Below, piece after piece: positions 1-9,706 of a stretch of DNA of 64,000 nucleotides (position 1 is its first letter; each line of letters starts with the position of its first letter). A program made the translations under genes and the position numbers. Location: positions 124,001 through 188,000 of the forward strand of contig CP074382.1 in assembly GCA_022041995.1 (NCBI GenBank), read 5' to 3'. This stretch comes from Cupriavidus necator (GTDB lineage: Bacteria > Pseudomonadota > Gammaproteobacteria > Burkholderiales > Burkholderiaceae). The notes beneath the pieces are model-generated. The model did no database searches. It was not told the origin of the DNA and worked only from the letters and a program-made list of their open reading frames with translations.

Positions 1-40
1 AAGCACAATGCCCGAAGATAGGCATCGGCCAAAAAATCGC

Positions 41-1244
41 TCACTTGCGCGGCAGCACCGACGTCAATTGCGAGATCGTGCGATCCAGCATTCGTGGACA
101 CGCCAGATTGGCCCGCATGAAAGCGTGGCCCTCCTTGCCGAACTTCGGTCCGCGATCAAACCAGACGCGGGCCTGGGTCAGCAGGAAGTTCTCGAAGAAG
201 TCTGCGGGCGGCAGTTGCATATCCCGGCAGTCAATCCAGGCCAGATAAAGAGAATCCGAGCCCAGCACGCGGATCCCGTCGACACGGCTGTTCACCTCGG
301 TCCGGAAGTATTCACGGTTGGCGGCCACCTGGCTTACCAGCGCGTCTACCCATTGGTCACCTGACGTGTACGCTGCCTCCGTTGCCATTGCGCCTACCAT
401 GTTGACGTGCGCATTCATGTTCCGCTCGATCGTTCGTTGGATCTCGTCCCGCTTATCTTTGTCAGAGATGACGATGTTCGCGCACTGCAGGCCCGCCTGG
501 TTGAAGGTCTTGCTTGCCGAGATGCATGTGACACTGTTTTCGGCATACGCGTCGCCCAGCGATGCGAAGGGCGTGTGCTTCTTGCCACCACCAAAGACGA
601 AGTCTCCATGAATTTCATCGGATATGACGAGCACACCATGGCGACGACAGATCTCGCCCATGGCGCGCAAACTCGTCCGGGCTCCAGACATTCCCCGTGG
701 GATTGTGAGGATTGCAAAGAATGAAAACTTTGGTATCCGCTTGAATTGCGCGCTCGAAGGCCTCGAGGTCAAAGCGGTAGCGCTCGCTGTCGAACCTGAG
801 CGGCGCCGTAGCCAGCCGGCGCCCGTTGATAAGGACATCATGGTGGAAGTGCACGTATACCGGCGACTGAATCAACACCGAGTCACCTGGCCGGGAAAAG
901 GCATGGATACGGGTCTTGAGCGCGGCAATGACACTGGCCACCGGCACAATCCATTCCTCGGCGACGTGCCAACCAAAGCGCCGGCCCTGCCAGCCCGCTA
1001 CTGCCTTAAAGTAGCTCTCCGGCAATGAGGAGTAGCCGAACACACCCTCGGCCACCACCCCCTGAATAGCCTCAACGACTACGCTGGGAGAGCGGAAGTC
1101 CATATCCGCCAGCCACATCGGGATCGGCTCGGCTTGCACCTCCTCCGGTGTGAGAAAGCTGGTCGGAAAGCACCACTTCATCGAGCTGGAGTCGCTGCGA
1201 TCCACGATGCCGTCAAACTCGAACTCTGAACCCATTACCATCAC
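41..1244 (-). pseudogene. PatB/MalY-type PLP aminotransferase (cystathionine beta-lyase family), frameshifted
   Basis: Two overlapping frames together give one fold-type I PLP enzyme of the MalY/PatB group, which cleaves C-S bonds of cystathionine-like substrates in the cytosol. The N-terminal frame (615-1244) holds IPMWLADMDF and the CNPHNPTGNVW substrate/cofactor motif. The C-terminal frame (41-841) holds VISDEIHGDF (PLP-binding Asp) and SASKTFN with the Schiff-base Lys. The frames meet at an AAA run at 669-671. Reading AA there turns DEFARHGR into DELRAMGEICRRHG, the normal family sequence, so a single extra base breaks the gene. It is either a young pseudogene or a homopolymer sequencing error. 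The family is clear; the substrate is not. Confidence 0.8.
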
Positions 1245-1339
1245 ATCATTCCCTCAAACATTCATCATTGCTGTTTCAGTTGGCAGGGCTTGCAACGCGT
1301 CATGAACTCCGCCGCCAGCATCAAGTACGCCAGCGAAAT

Positions 1340-1431
1340 TGGTCACGAGTGACTTGTGTGTAATGCAATGCGCTGAGGCCCGGCATGATTATGGCGATCG
1401 CGTGGGCGTCCGCGATCTGTATGGGATCATA
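1340..1431 (-). pseudogene. vestigial response-regulator start
   Basis: The kinase stop overlaps an ATG (CTATGA), the usual coupling to a cognate NarL-type regulator. After the ATG, with a one-base shift, the frame reads IQIADAHAI and then IIMPGLSAL. These resemble receiver motifs ADDHAI and MPGLSGL with the sequence between them missing. It looks like the collapsed start of the partner regulator. Short and degenerate, so uncertain. Confidence 0.3.
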
Positions 1432-3550
1432 GTTGTGGTTTTGTTCGTGTCGGTATCGAGACGGTGATGGTAGTCCCAGCGCCGGGCTCGCTCTGGACCA
1501 ACAGGTCGGCGCGCAGGACGCGTGCGCGCTCGCTCATGCCCAGCAGCCCGTAGGAGTATCCATGCCGAGCGAGGTCGGGACTGAAACCACGCCCGTTGTC
1601 GGCCACGCTGAGCGTAATGCCCTCGATGGCGCAGTCAAGTGTAACCGTGACGACCGAAGCGTCGGCGTGCCGGGCCACGTTCGTCAGCGATTCCTGGGCG
1701 ATGCGGAAAACCGCGGTGGCCTGCTGGTCGTTCAGTTCCGTCCCGCCGCCGTGCACGTGGAGCCGGCATGCCGAGCGACTGCGGCGCGCGAAGTCCTCGG
1801 TCAGCCACTCCAGCGCGGGCACAATGCCGAAGTTCAGCGCCGCCGGACGCAGGTGGCTTGCCACGTGCCGGACCTTTCCGAGGGTCTGCTCCACCAGCTC
1901 TCGCATCTCGCCGAGTTTGCGTTTGGCCCTTTCAGGGTCGGCCAGCTTCATGCCGAGCAGCGAAACGTCCATCTTGAGCGCAGTCAGCAACTGGCCGAGC
2001 TCGTCGTGAATTTCCATCGCGATGCGCTTGCGTTCTTCCTCGCGTACGGATTCGAGGTGCGTGGAGAACTGCCGCAGCTGGGCGTGGACTGCCTCTAGCT
2101 GATGGTGCGAGCGGCGCAGCCGGAGCAGGAAGAACGCGGTGCCGCACAGCATCAGCAGGCTGCCGCCCAGCACGGTCCACAGCCATTGCTGGCGCAGCAT
2201 GTTGGCGCTCAGTTCCGCCTTCTGCTGCAGGTTGCGCGTGGTTAGCTCGTCGATCTGGCGGCGGCGGCTGTCCGACTCGTACTGGCGCGCTAGGGCCATC
2301 GCGCGCGCGCTGGTCTTCTCGCGCGCAGCCTTGACGGCCATCTCGGCGCCTTCAGCGGCCAGATCATAGGCGCGGTGGTAGTCGCCGGCGGAGGCCGACA
2401 GCGCCGCTACGCGCCGGGCACTCTCACTCAGGTAGAGCGGGAAGCCGATTACGCCCGCCAACGCCCGCGCGTGCTCCGCTTCGGCGAGCGCCCGGCCGGC
2501 ATCGCCAGCCGCCAGGTGGTTGTCGCTGCGCGCGTTCAGCGCGTACCAGAAGCCGATCCGGTTAGGGTGGCGCTGGTAGATGGCCGCCACCTCGTCGAGC
2601 AGTTGTAGTGCCTCCGCCAACCGGCCCCGCTCGCGCATTTGCTCGGCCAGAGCGAAGAGTCCCATGCTGATGCCGGTGGGCGAGCCGACCATGCGAAAAT
2701 TCGCGATGGCCTCGCCGGTCAATGCCTCCCCTGCCGCCGCGTCGCCGAACTCTGCAACGGTGGAGCCCAGGCCGGCTAGCGCGTAGCCCTCAAGCAGCTT
2801 CGATTGTGCCGCGCGCGCCTCGAGGCGCATCTGCGCGTAATGGTGCAGGGCCTCGGTCTTATGGTCAGTCTGTCCAAACGAGAGCGCCAACCCCTGGTGG
2901 GCATAGGCACGCGCCAGCGGGTCGTTCGTGCGGCGAGCGATCTCCAGGGACTGCATGCACATCGTGATCGCCTCGTCGATTCTGCCGAGCCGCTGATACA
3001 TCAAGGCCGTGCGCAGCATCGCCTCGCCCATCAGGTCGGGACGCGCCACACCCTCCAGCACAGGGAGGATCCGGGTCGTGACCTCTACCAGTGCGGGGAT
3101 CCTGGCCTGATTGACCGCAGTGGCCGACAACGTCAAGTAGGCCTCCGCCTGGCCGATGCGATCCGCGCTAGCACGCGCGATTTCCAGCGCCTGTTCGGCA
3201 TGGCTGGCTGCGTCGTCCGCACGCGACAGGTAAAGCTCGCTTCGGGCCAGCACGTTCAGCGCCAGGGCCTTGTCTGTGGCGCCGGCGCCGGGCGGAAGGG
3301 CCTCCTGTAGGGCCTGGGCCTGGCGAAAGGCTGCCGGCGCGTCGTTCTCCGCGAGCCGGCGGATCGTCGCAACCCGCCCGCGCCATAAGTCGAGCGTATC
3401 CGGGGCACTTTCGGCGGAGGCCGGCGCCAGCACCAGAATGGCCATGAGCGCGACGGCCGGCGTCGCGCGCCAAGTGGACAGCGCGTGCGCCAGGAAGTGC
3501 CGGTCCCTGCGCTGCGCGCAGTGCTGGCCAGTTTGCTGCCATCGATGCAC
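1427..3550 (-). CDS. TPR-containing membrane sensor histidine kinase (NarX/UhpB class, HisKA_3)
   Basis: A 707-residue sensor kinase that would phosphorylate a NarL-type response regulator. An N-terminal hydrophobic stretch (about residues 30-48, ending ASAESA) is a probable export signal. Residues about 60-430 are tetratricopeptide-like helical repeats forming a periplasmic sensor. A transmembrane helix follows (WLWTVLGGSLLMLCGTAFFL). The HisKA_3 dimerisation box is EIHDELGQLLTALKMD, with the phosphoacceptor His at its start. The HATPase_c domain shows DNGRGF and YGLLGMSERA. The TonB receptor gene lies 34 bp upstream on the same strand, so co-transcription and nutrient sensing are plausible. 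The expected downstream regulator survives only as a scrap, so this kinase is probably orphaned. Confidence 0.85.
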   Translation of the reverse strand: MHRWQQTGQHCAQRRDRHFLAHALSTWRATPAVALMAILVLAPASAESAPDTLDLWRGRVATIRRLAENDAPAAFRQAQALQEALPPGAGATDKALALNVLARSELYLSRADDAASHAEQALEIARASADRIGQAEAYLTLSATAVNQARIPALVEVTTRILPVLEGVARPDLMGEAMLRTALMYQRLGRIDEAITMCMQSLEIARRTNDPLARAYAHQGLALSFGQTDHKTEALHHYAQMRLEARAAQSKLLEGYALAGLGSTVAEFGDAAAGEALTGEAIANFRMVGSPTGISMGLFALAEQMRERGRLAEALQLLDEVAAIYQRHPNRIGFWYALNARSDNHLAAGDAGRALAEAEHARALAGVIGFPLYLSESARRVAALSASAGDYHRAYDLAAEGAEMAVKAAREKTSARAMALARQYESDSRRRQIDELTTRNLQQKAELSANMLRQQWLWTVLGGSLLMLCGTAFFLLRLRRSHHQLEAVHAQLRQFSTHLESVREEERKRIAMEIHDELGQLLTALKMDVSLLGMKLADPERAKRKLGEMRELVEQTLGKVRHVASHLRPAALNFGIVPALEWLTEDFARRSRSACRLHVHGGGTELNDQQATAVFRIAQESLTNVARHADASVVTVTLDCAIEGITLSVADNGRGFSPDLARHGYSYGLLGMSERARVLRADLLVQSEPGAGTTITVSIPTRTKPQL

Positions 3551-3584
3551 TGGGGTCTCCGATCAATCCATGGATTGTGCTGCG

Positions 3585-6356
3585 TCAGAAGCGGAAAGCC
3601 GCGACAAGGCTCAGCTGGATGTCGTTGATCCAGTTGTTCTGCGGTCTGTCAGGCGTGCCATAGTACGAGCGCCGCGCAGTCCGCAGCAGGTTCTTGCCTT
3701 CGACGCCGATCGATGTGTTGCGGTTGACACGATATAGCAGCGAGGCGTCGAGCCAGCCATAGCCCGCGGTATAGACGGGCACCACGCCAATGCCGGCGAG
3801 GCTGGCCACGCCACTGACGAAGCGGTCGCGCCAGCTGTACGCCAGCCGGGTGGTCATGTATTTACTCTCATACAATCCCGTCACGTTGACGGTGTGTGGG
3901 GAGACGCCCTGCAGCGGCAGCGTGATGCCCACGCTGCCGCCCTCCGCGCGACTGTCTATATAAGTGTAGTTGGCCTGCACGCCGAAGCCGCGCCACCAGC
4001 CGGGCAGGAAATCGAAGAGCTGCTGCCAGGACACCTCGAAGCCCTGTACCCGGGCCGTGCCGGTGTTGCGCGGGCGGCTGACCAGGTATGTCACGCCGTC
4101 GTGCACCTCCGGCGTGTTGACGGTGGCGGCGAAGCCGTTTAACCACTTGGAGAAACCGGTCAGCGAGAGCGTGGTGCCAGGGCCAGCATAATGCTCGATC
4201 GCCACATCAACATTGTTACCCCTCACCGGCTGCAAAGCCGGGTTGCCCGCCATGCCGCGGTTCAGTGATGGATCGATGGTATTGCGTAGCAAGGTCAGCG
4301 ACGGTGAGAGCTGGTTGAAATCGGGCCGCGCCGTCGTCCGGGACGCGGCCGCACGCAGCACCAGGTTGTCTGCGGCCGCATACCGAACGCTGGCGCTGGG
4401 CAGGAAGTCCGTGCGGACTTCGTCGCGCCGCATCGGCACCGTTGTGCCGTTGGGCAGAGTGCCGGCCCCAAATGACATTTCGTGCGTGCGCACTGCGCGC
4501 AGGCCGAGATTGCCGTCCAGCGGCTGTCGCTTGCTCTTGAAGTTCGCCATCAGGTACGCCGCCTGCGTCTCTTCGCGGAGATTCCAGATCGAGACCGCGC
4601 TGGCAGCGGCGGGAATTGGCGTGGTAACGCCAAAGGCATTGCGCAACGCCAAGGGATCGCGCTCGAGGGTGGGGTCCCCGGCGAGGACGCCGTCGAAGCG
4701 CATCGTGCCCTGTCCCGCGAAGTAGTCGCGATACCGCGACGCTACAAGCAGACCGGGCAGGCTGGTGGCGGACGTGCCACCGACCGGCGCATCGGCAACG
4801 AGCAGGCCTGGGGCATTACTGGCGAGGCGGTTGGCGAAGCGCACGCCTGACGACAGCGAACGCAGCACACTGTCCGTGAGCTGATAGTCCCCGTCGAGCC
4901 GCAGCGCGGCGAGACTGCCCTCGAAACGCTGGTAGCGGTACAGCACATCCGTGACGCGCAAGTTGGCCGGATCGGCCAAGTCTACGCCGGTTATGGCAGC
5001 GCCCGGCGGATTCGCGGCAAAGTCCTGGCGAAATGTCGGCGCGGTGGCGCCAAGCCCGATGCCGGAGAACAGCAGTTGGCTACTGCTGCGGGCATAGCTG
5101 GCGTCGGCGGAAAGCGTCAGTGACCGCCCGGTCCATGTGCCGCCTATTGCCGCTTGGCCGTCGCGGTTGGCGGTGTCGCGTGCAAAACTTAGGATCGAAA
5201 CGGGGGCGCCGGTCCAGGTGACCGAGCGCAGGTTGGGCGTGCCTGGGAACAGCGTCGCGCTGCCCGCGGCAAACGTCGCGGGCTGCAACATGTTGAGCTG
5301 GTAGGAATCCTGGCGGGTAAGAAGCTCGGCGTAAGTGCCTTCGGTGTATAGCTCAAGTTGTCGGACCGGTCGCCACTGCAGCGCCAGGCTGGCCGTGGTG
5401 CGTTCCCGCTGGCCTGCGCTGATCGTGTTCGCGCTACCGCCCGGTGCGTAGACGGTCTGGCCCGGCAACAGGTCAGTGCGTGGGACCGGCTGCCCTGTCC
5501 CTTGTTGGTCCTCGCGCCAAGCACGCCGCTGGCGTGAAACATTGAACAGCGCGCCGAACTCGCCAACCTCGCCTAGGTGTCCGCGGTCGCTCGCCAGCAG
5601 AGAGAACTGAGGCTCGGCTTTCCGTACGAGGTCGCCGCCCGTCACCCGGGCCGAGGCGGCGACCACACGGTCGGCAAAGTCAAATGGGCGATACGTGCGT
5701 AGGTCGACCGTGCCGCCAAGGCCTCCCTCAAGCTGGGCCGCCGAGCTAGTCTTGTGGATGGTGATGTCGCGTAGCAATTCGGCGGGGATGTCGGCGGCAT
5801 CGAGTATGCGGCTCAGGCCCGCAGTGAAGATTTCGCGTCCGTTCAGCGTGGTCGTGATCTGGTCCAGGCCGCGGATCGTGATACCGGTGGCTTCGCCGCG
5901 ATCCCGTTGCGCCTGCACGCCGGGCAAGCGCAGCAGCGCCTCGGCGACGCTGTAGTCGGGCAGCTTGCCGATGTCTTCCGCCACCACGGCATCGACGATG
6001 CCGGAGCTCTCCCGCTTAATCTCCTGCGCTGAGGGGAGCGCGCCTCGCGCCCCGACGACCAACACGGGACGTAGTTCGCCGGCAGCCTCTTGCGTGACCG
6101 GAGCCGAGGGGACATGCGGCTGATTGCGGATGTCCGTGTCCTCCGCATACACGATGGTTGGCTGCAGCAGACTTGCCGAAAGCGTTGTTGTAAGTAAATG
6201 CCTGCTAAAAATTTGTAACCCCGGCCTAAAGATGAAATCTTCGTGCAATTCTATCGGAGAGCTGGCCGCTATTCGTGAATATCTTAGAGGCGTTTTTTTC
6301 ACCTGTCGCAGAGTGATCCTCTCTCCTTGTTCAATTTCCCGGAGCCGCAACCGCAA
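3585..6356 (-). CDS. TonB-dependent outer-membrane receptor
   Basis: A long beta-barrel receptor that would import a substrate across the outer membrane using TonB/ExbBD energy. The mature part starts after a signal-like stretch ending LLQPTIVYA. A plug domain follows, with GKLPDYSVAEALLRLPGVQ, ITIRGLDQI and GLGGTVDLRT. The C-terminus ends LSLVAAFRF, with the terminal aromatic needed for barrel insertion. Domain order and the KLPDYSVAEAL motif fit the TIGR01782 (Caulobacter/Xanthomonas-like) receptor group. No ATG with a ribosome site precedes the signal peptide: the open frame begins at a TTG and in-frame starts are poor, so the true start is uncertain or the leader is damaged. The ligand cannot be told. 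Confidence 0.88.
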   Translation of the reverse strand: MRLRLREIEQGERITLRQVKKTPLRYSRIAASSPIELHEDFIFRPGLQIFSRHLLTTTLSASLLQPTIVYAEDTDIRNQPHVPSAPVTQEAAGELRPVLVVGARGALPSAQEIKRESSGIVDAVVAEDIGKLPDYSVAEALLRLPGVQAQRDRGEATGITIRGLDQITTTLNGREIFTAGLSRILDAADIPAELLRDITIHKTSSAAQLEGGLGGTVDLRTYRPFDFADRVVAASARVTGGDLVRKAEPQFSLLASDRGHLGEVGEFGALFNVSRQRRAWREDQQGTGQPVPRTDLLPGQTVYAPGGSANTISAGQRERTTASLALQWRPVRQLELYTEGTYAELLTRQDSYQLNMLQPATFAAGSATLFPGTPNLRSVTWTGAPVSILSFARDTANRDGQAAIGGTWTGRSLTLSADASYARSSSQLLFSGIGLGATAPTFRQDFAANPPGAAITGVDLADPANLRVTDVLYRYQRFEGSLAALRLDGDYQLTDSVLRSLSSGVRFANRLASNAPGLLVADAPVGGTSATSLPGLLVASRYRDYFAGQGTMRFDGVLAGDPTLERDPLALRNAFGVTTPIPAAASAVSIWNLREETQAAYLMANFKSKRQPLDGNLGLRAVRTHEMSFGAGTLPNGTTVPMRRDEVRTDFLPSASVRYAAADNLVLRAAASRTTARPDFNQLSPSLTLLRNTIDPSLNRGMAGNPALQPVRGNNVDVAIEHYAGPGTTLSLTGFSKWLNGFAATVNTPEVHDGVTYLVSRPRNTGTARVQGFEVSWQQLFDFLPGWWRGFGVQANYTYIDSRAEGGSVGITLPLQGVSPHTVNVTGLYESKYMTTRLAYSWRDRFVSGVASLAGIGVVPVYTAGYGWLDASLLYRVNRNTSIGVEGKNLLRTARRSYYGTPDRPQNNWINDIQLSLVAAFRF

Positions 6357-6396
6357 TCAAAAAACCTTCTGCGAATATCTGAAGCTCAAGATATTC
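6277..6396. promoter_or_regulatory. Repeated GAATATCT half-sites upstream of the TonB receptor
   Basis: Upstream of the receptor lies a perfect inverted repeat, GAATATCT (6373-6380) and AGATATTC (6389-6396), with 8 bp between the arms. A third GAATATCT copy sits at 6277-6284. The arrangement resembles a dimer operator plus an extra half-site. The regulator is unknown. Confidence 0.4.
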
Positions 6397-7190
6397 ACGA
6401 TTAGCGGCGAACCCGCTTGGCCGGATTTATCTAGTGCGACCGCCCCCCCAGTGGCGCACGACTGCACGAAACCCGGCACCCGTGGGACCGAGGAAAAAAA
6501 AGCCGTCGGAACAGGGGCTGGGGTTCCCCCATTTTTATCGGACACCCATTAGAAGGGAATGCATTACGTCGAAAGTGGCTTTGCACATTAAAAGGCCCGC
6601 GTCCTCGAAACCAAACGGCGGAACTTCCTGCGGACCGATGATCTTGAGCGCATTGGCCATCGTGACAGCCCCGTAGCCGGCCAGCGCAGGGCCATTCTTC
6701 TTCGCCGACCCACATAGTTTCCGGTCTTCCCGTGCTGTGCCAGGGCATTGGGGAGGGTAACCTGATCATCGGCCAGAATCGGTCCGCAGTCGGAACGCTG
6801 GTCGAGCGATCAAGCCGATTCACCATACTCGTCCACCTGCCTCGCGAGGAAGGCTACGGGCTAATTCCCAGGACGAAGAACGATCCTGCGCATCTGCAGT
6901 CCGGCTAGTGATCATCACATGAGGCAACTGTAGACAGCACAACCATCGAACCTAGACCGAGGCAGCTCCTCGACGAATCGATTGTCATGCGGTACCCAAC
7001 TCGCGCATATCAGAATGATCAACCGTCGAAGAACCGCAGACCCTGGTCCAAATACACTGACAACCAGCAAAGACAGGAAACCGAGCAACCGCGCAACTTG
7101 ACAAGGTCAATACATATCAGTGTTCTGTCCCATAAATAACTGACATTAGTCTTGCATGCCGTTTCGGCATTTGGGAACGGAGATACCACG
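6397..7190. other. Intergenic, no confident gene
   Basis: About 0.8 kb between the receptor region and the IS wreckage. A minus-strand frame of about 41 codons (about 6540-6662, starting MANALKIIGPQEVPPFGFED) may be a gene scrap but matches nothing I recognise. Confidence 0.4.
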
Positions 7191-7469
7191 ATGAGGACGG
7201 GCAGACCGAAGGCCGAACTGGTGTTGAGCGAAGACGAACGCGCGCAGTTGCAAGCGTTCGCGCGCAGCCGGTCGTTGCCTGCAGCGCTGAGCAATCGGGC
7301 GCGCATCATTCTCAGCAGCGCGGACGGGGAGCTCAATAGCGCGATCGCCGAACGGCTGAAGATGGGCAATGCCACGGTGGGCAAGTGGCGCGCGCGCTTC
7401 GTCGCGCGCCGCATCGCCGGTCTGTACGATGATGTTCGCCCGGATGCGCCCCGTTCGGTCGACGACGAA
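7191..7469 (+). pseudogene. IS630-family transposase, N-terminal fragment
   Basis: The ATG at 7191 opens MRTGRPKAELVLSEDE followed by a helix-turn-helix (SNRARIILSSADG, NSAIAERLKMGNATVGKW), the usual IS630 DNA-binding start. The frame reaches RSVDDE and then runs into an opposite-strand IS256 relic. The catalytic DDE domain is absent. Confidence 0.7.
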
Positions 7470-7725
7470 CGGAGCGGATCAAATGCACAACGCAGATTTG
7501 CACCGTCGTGCGGGGATAGGCCGTGGCCACGGCTTCGGTCAACCCCTTGAGGCCATCGACCACCGCGATCAGGATGTCCTGACAGCCCCGGCTTTTGAGT
7601 TCATTGAAGACCTTGAGCCAGAACTTTGCGCCTTCGGTCTGCTCGACCCACAGGCCCAGCACATCGCGCTGACCGTTAGCCTGGGATCTGGCAATGGGCC
7701 AACGCACGCACCATGTCAACTGCAA
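7470..7725 (-). pseudogene. IS256 (mutator) transposase fragment
   Basis: The minus strand reads DVLGLWVEQTEGAKFW, then GCQDILIAVVDGLKGL and VQICVVHLIRS. These are hallmark core motifs of IS256/mutator transposases, including the second catalytic Asp (VVDGLKG). Both ends are lost: one to the IS630 fragment, the other to the group II intron boundary at about 7726. Confidence 0.75.
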
Positions 7726-8186
7726 ATCGGCATAGGGGGCAGCCATCTTGGCTGCGCCCCTGCCACACCACCCGGCATGCGGGTCCGCACCGGGCGGTTC
7801 GAGAGGTTGAGGTTATGCGAGGCGGGGTAGGCCCATCCGGTCGAAGTAAGCGATATCCAGCACCCACTTCAGCGCACCGTTACTGTTGCGCCACCAGCGC
7901 CGGCTGTTCGCCGCCACCTGTCGAGCCGTTTCGGCCGAGGCTCCCAGAGTCCGCAGTTCCCGGTAGATAGTCGGCCCTCGACGCCATTGCTTGAGCTGGA
8001 CGGCCCGCAGCCGGCGGCGCACCCACTGATCCAGCTTCCGCAAGATCTTGGGCGTTTGCGCCAGCCCGAAGTAGGCCTTCCAGCCCAGAACATATGGCCG
8101 CAGCCGCCCCACCACTTCCTGCAGGCTCCGACCGCCTGAGCGGCGGGTCAGTTCGCGGATACGTTGCTTGAACGTCAGCAGCGGCT

Positions 8187-9286
8187 TACTCACCAGTCCG
8201 TAAATAAAGCGACAAAAATTGGAACCTCGTGACGACCGTTTAGTCTCATTCAACATGAAACGAGATGGCCGTACACTGGATCGCGCGACGCAAGAGGAAT
8301 TCCGCCGGCTTGCCTTGCGCCGGGTTCGCGAAGGCGAGAAACCATCGGTGGTGGTGAAGTCGCTGGGCATGAACCGAACGTCAATCTACCGTTGGCTCAA
8401 GGCGGGCTCGGGCAAAGGCGCGCGGGCGCTGGCATCGCGTCCAGCGACAGGCCGGCCACGCAAGCTCACGCGAGCGCAACAGGCGCAGGTCTTTCGGTGG
8501 ATCAACGGGCGGGATCCTCGGCAGTACGGTCTGGACTTCGGGCTATGGACACGACAGATTGTGGCCACGCTCATCGATGAGAAATTTGGTGTGAAGATGG
8601 GTGTCACAGCGGTGGGCAGGCTGCTGGCGGGACTGGGCTTGAGCCCGCAAAAGCCATTGCAGCGGGCGTACCAACGAGATCCGCAGGCCGTCGAGCGCTG
8701 GCAGCGTGAATCATTTCCTGGCATTGCGGCTGCGGCCAAGCAAAGCGGTGCGGACATCTACTTCTGGGACGAATCAGGATTTCGAGCCGACGCGGTGCAT
8801 GGCAAGACCTGGGCGGTAAAAGGCGAGACACCGGTGATTGAGCGCCCCGGGCAGCGCCAATCGATTTCCGCCGCGTCCGCGGTGAACGCCAGAGGCGCCT
8901 TCTGGTTTGCGACCTACAAAGGGGCCTTAACCGCGGAGCTATTCATCGAATTGCTCAAGAAGATGATGAAGGGCCGCAACCGCCCAGTGCATCTGATCGT
9001 TGACGGACTGCCAGCACACAAGAAGGCCAATGTGCGCGAGTACATCGAATCGACCAAGGGAAAGCTCACGATGCATGTGCTGCCGGGTTACGCGCCAGAC
9101 CTGAATCCCGACGAGTTCGTGTGGAGTCATCTCAAGCGAACTGGTGTGGCGCGCAATCCGTTGCGAGCGGGCGAGAAACTGGAAATCCGCGTTGAGCAGC
9201 ACCTGCACGAGGTGAAGGAGAACCGCCGGCTTGTGCGCTCATTCTTCGACGCCCCATCTGTCGCCTATATTTCGGACTGCTGAGTA
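8187..9286 (+). mobile_element. IS630-family element (IS630-A), complete, with TA target duplication
   Basis: The ends are near-perfect inverted repeats: left TACTCACCAGTCCGTAAATA, right (reverse complement) TACTCAGCAGTCCGAAATAT. TA is present at both boundaries (8187-8188 and 9285-9286), as expected for IS630/Tc1 elements. It is about 1.1 kb with one intact transposase gene and sits inside the intron reverse transcriptase. Confidence 0.9.
8255..9283 (+). CDS. IS630-family transposase (IS630-A)
   Basis: A 342-residue DDE transposase. The ATG at 8255 (MKRDGRTLDRATQEEFRRLA) is preferred over an upstream TTG. An HTH (VVVKSLGMNRTSIYRWLKAG) precedes the catalytic domain, with IYFWDESGFRAD, HLIVDGLPAHK and YAPDLNPDE supplying the acidic triad. 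The frame is intact to the inverted repeat, so it is possibly active. Confidence 0.9.
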   Translation: MKRDGRTLDRATQEEFRRLALRRVREGEKPSVVVKSLGMNRTSIYRWLKAGSGKGARALASRPATGRPRKLTRAQQAQVFRWINGRDPRQYGLDFGLWTRQIVATLIDEKFGVKMGVTAVGRLLAGLGLSPQKPLQRAYQRDPQAVERWQRESFPGIAAAAKQSGADIYFWDESGFRADAVHGKTWAVKGETPVIERPGQRQSISAASAVNARGAFWFATYKGALTAELFIELLKKMMKGRNRPVHLIVDGLPAHKKANVREYIESTKGKLTMHVLPGYAPDLNPDEFVWSHLKRTGVARNPLRAGEKLEIRVEQHLHEVKENRRLVRSFFDAPSVAYISDC

Positions 9287-9706
9287 ACTGCCACTTTGCG
9301 CTTGACCACCCCTGCAGCCACCCAGAAGCTGTAGCCGAGGAACTTACGGCCAAACACACTCGCCACCGCGCTCTTCGCCTCGTTGACCTTCAGGCGTAAC
9401 TTGCCATATAGCCGCCGCAACAGCGCCATCACCCGCTCGCCCGCTGACTGCGCACATACACGTTCGCGTCGTCGGCGTAGCGCACGAAGCAATGGCCTCG
9501 ACGCTCCAACTCCTTATCCACCTCGTCGAGCAGGACGTTGGCCAGCAGCGGTGACATAACCCCGGCAACAACATAGCAAACTCGCGAGTAAGATGTGGCC
9601 TTCGCATATCAAGGGAGTGCCTGGCGCCATGGTCCAGAGGATGTCTTGCCATTGATACGGTTCTCGTGCTTGAGGCCGTTGCTCCCGCTGACTGGGAGCC
9701 GCATCG

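Larger units (their letters stand above)
7813..9558 (-). pseudogene. Group II intron reverse transcriptase/maturase, split by IS630 and frameshifted
   Basis: From 9558 downward the minus strand reads SPLLANVLLDEVDKELERR and RGHCFVRYADDANVYVRSQ, including the catalytic YADD. A small indel near 9440 shifts the frame, which resumes as AGERVMALLRRLYGKLRLKV and FGRKFLGYSFWVAAGVVKRK. The IS630 at 8187-9286 intervenes. The gene then continues KPLLTFKQRIRELTRR and the maturase domain to GLPRLA at 7813. Deleting the IS with one TA copy joins VKRKVAV to KPLLTFKQ in frame. The RT N-terminus is missing. Confidence 0.8.
7726..9560 (-). mobile_element. Group II intron remnant (3' part), interrupted by an IS630
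   Basis: On the minus strand a reverse transcriptase/maturase frame is followed by a domain V-like hairpin (GAACCGCCCGGTGCGG pairing onward to CCGCATGCCGGGTGG). A domain VI-like stem (GCAGCCAAGATGGCTGC) comes next, and the sequence ends CCCTATGCCGAT at about 7726, directly abutting IS256 coding sequence. That is the expected 3' end of a bacterial group II intron inserted in a transposase gene. Everything upstream of the SPLLANVLLDE motif (past about 9560) is gone, so domains I-III are missing. Confidence 0.7.
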
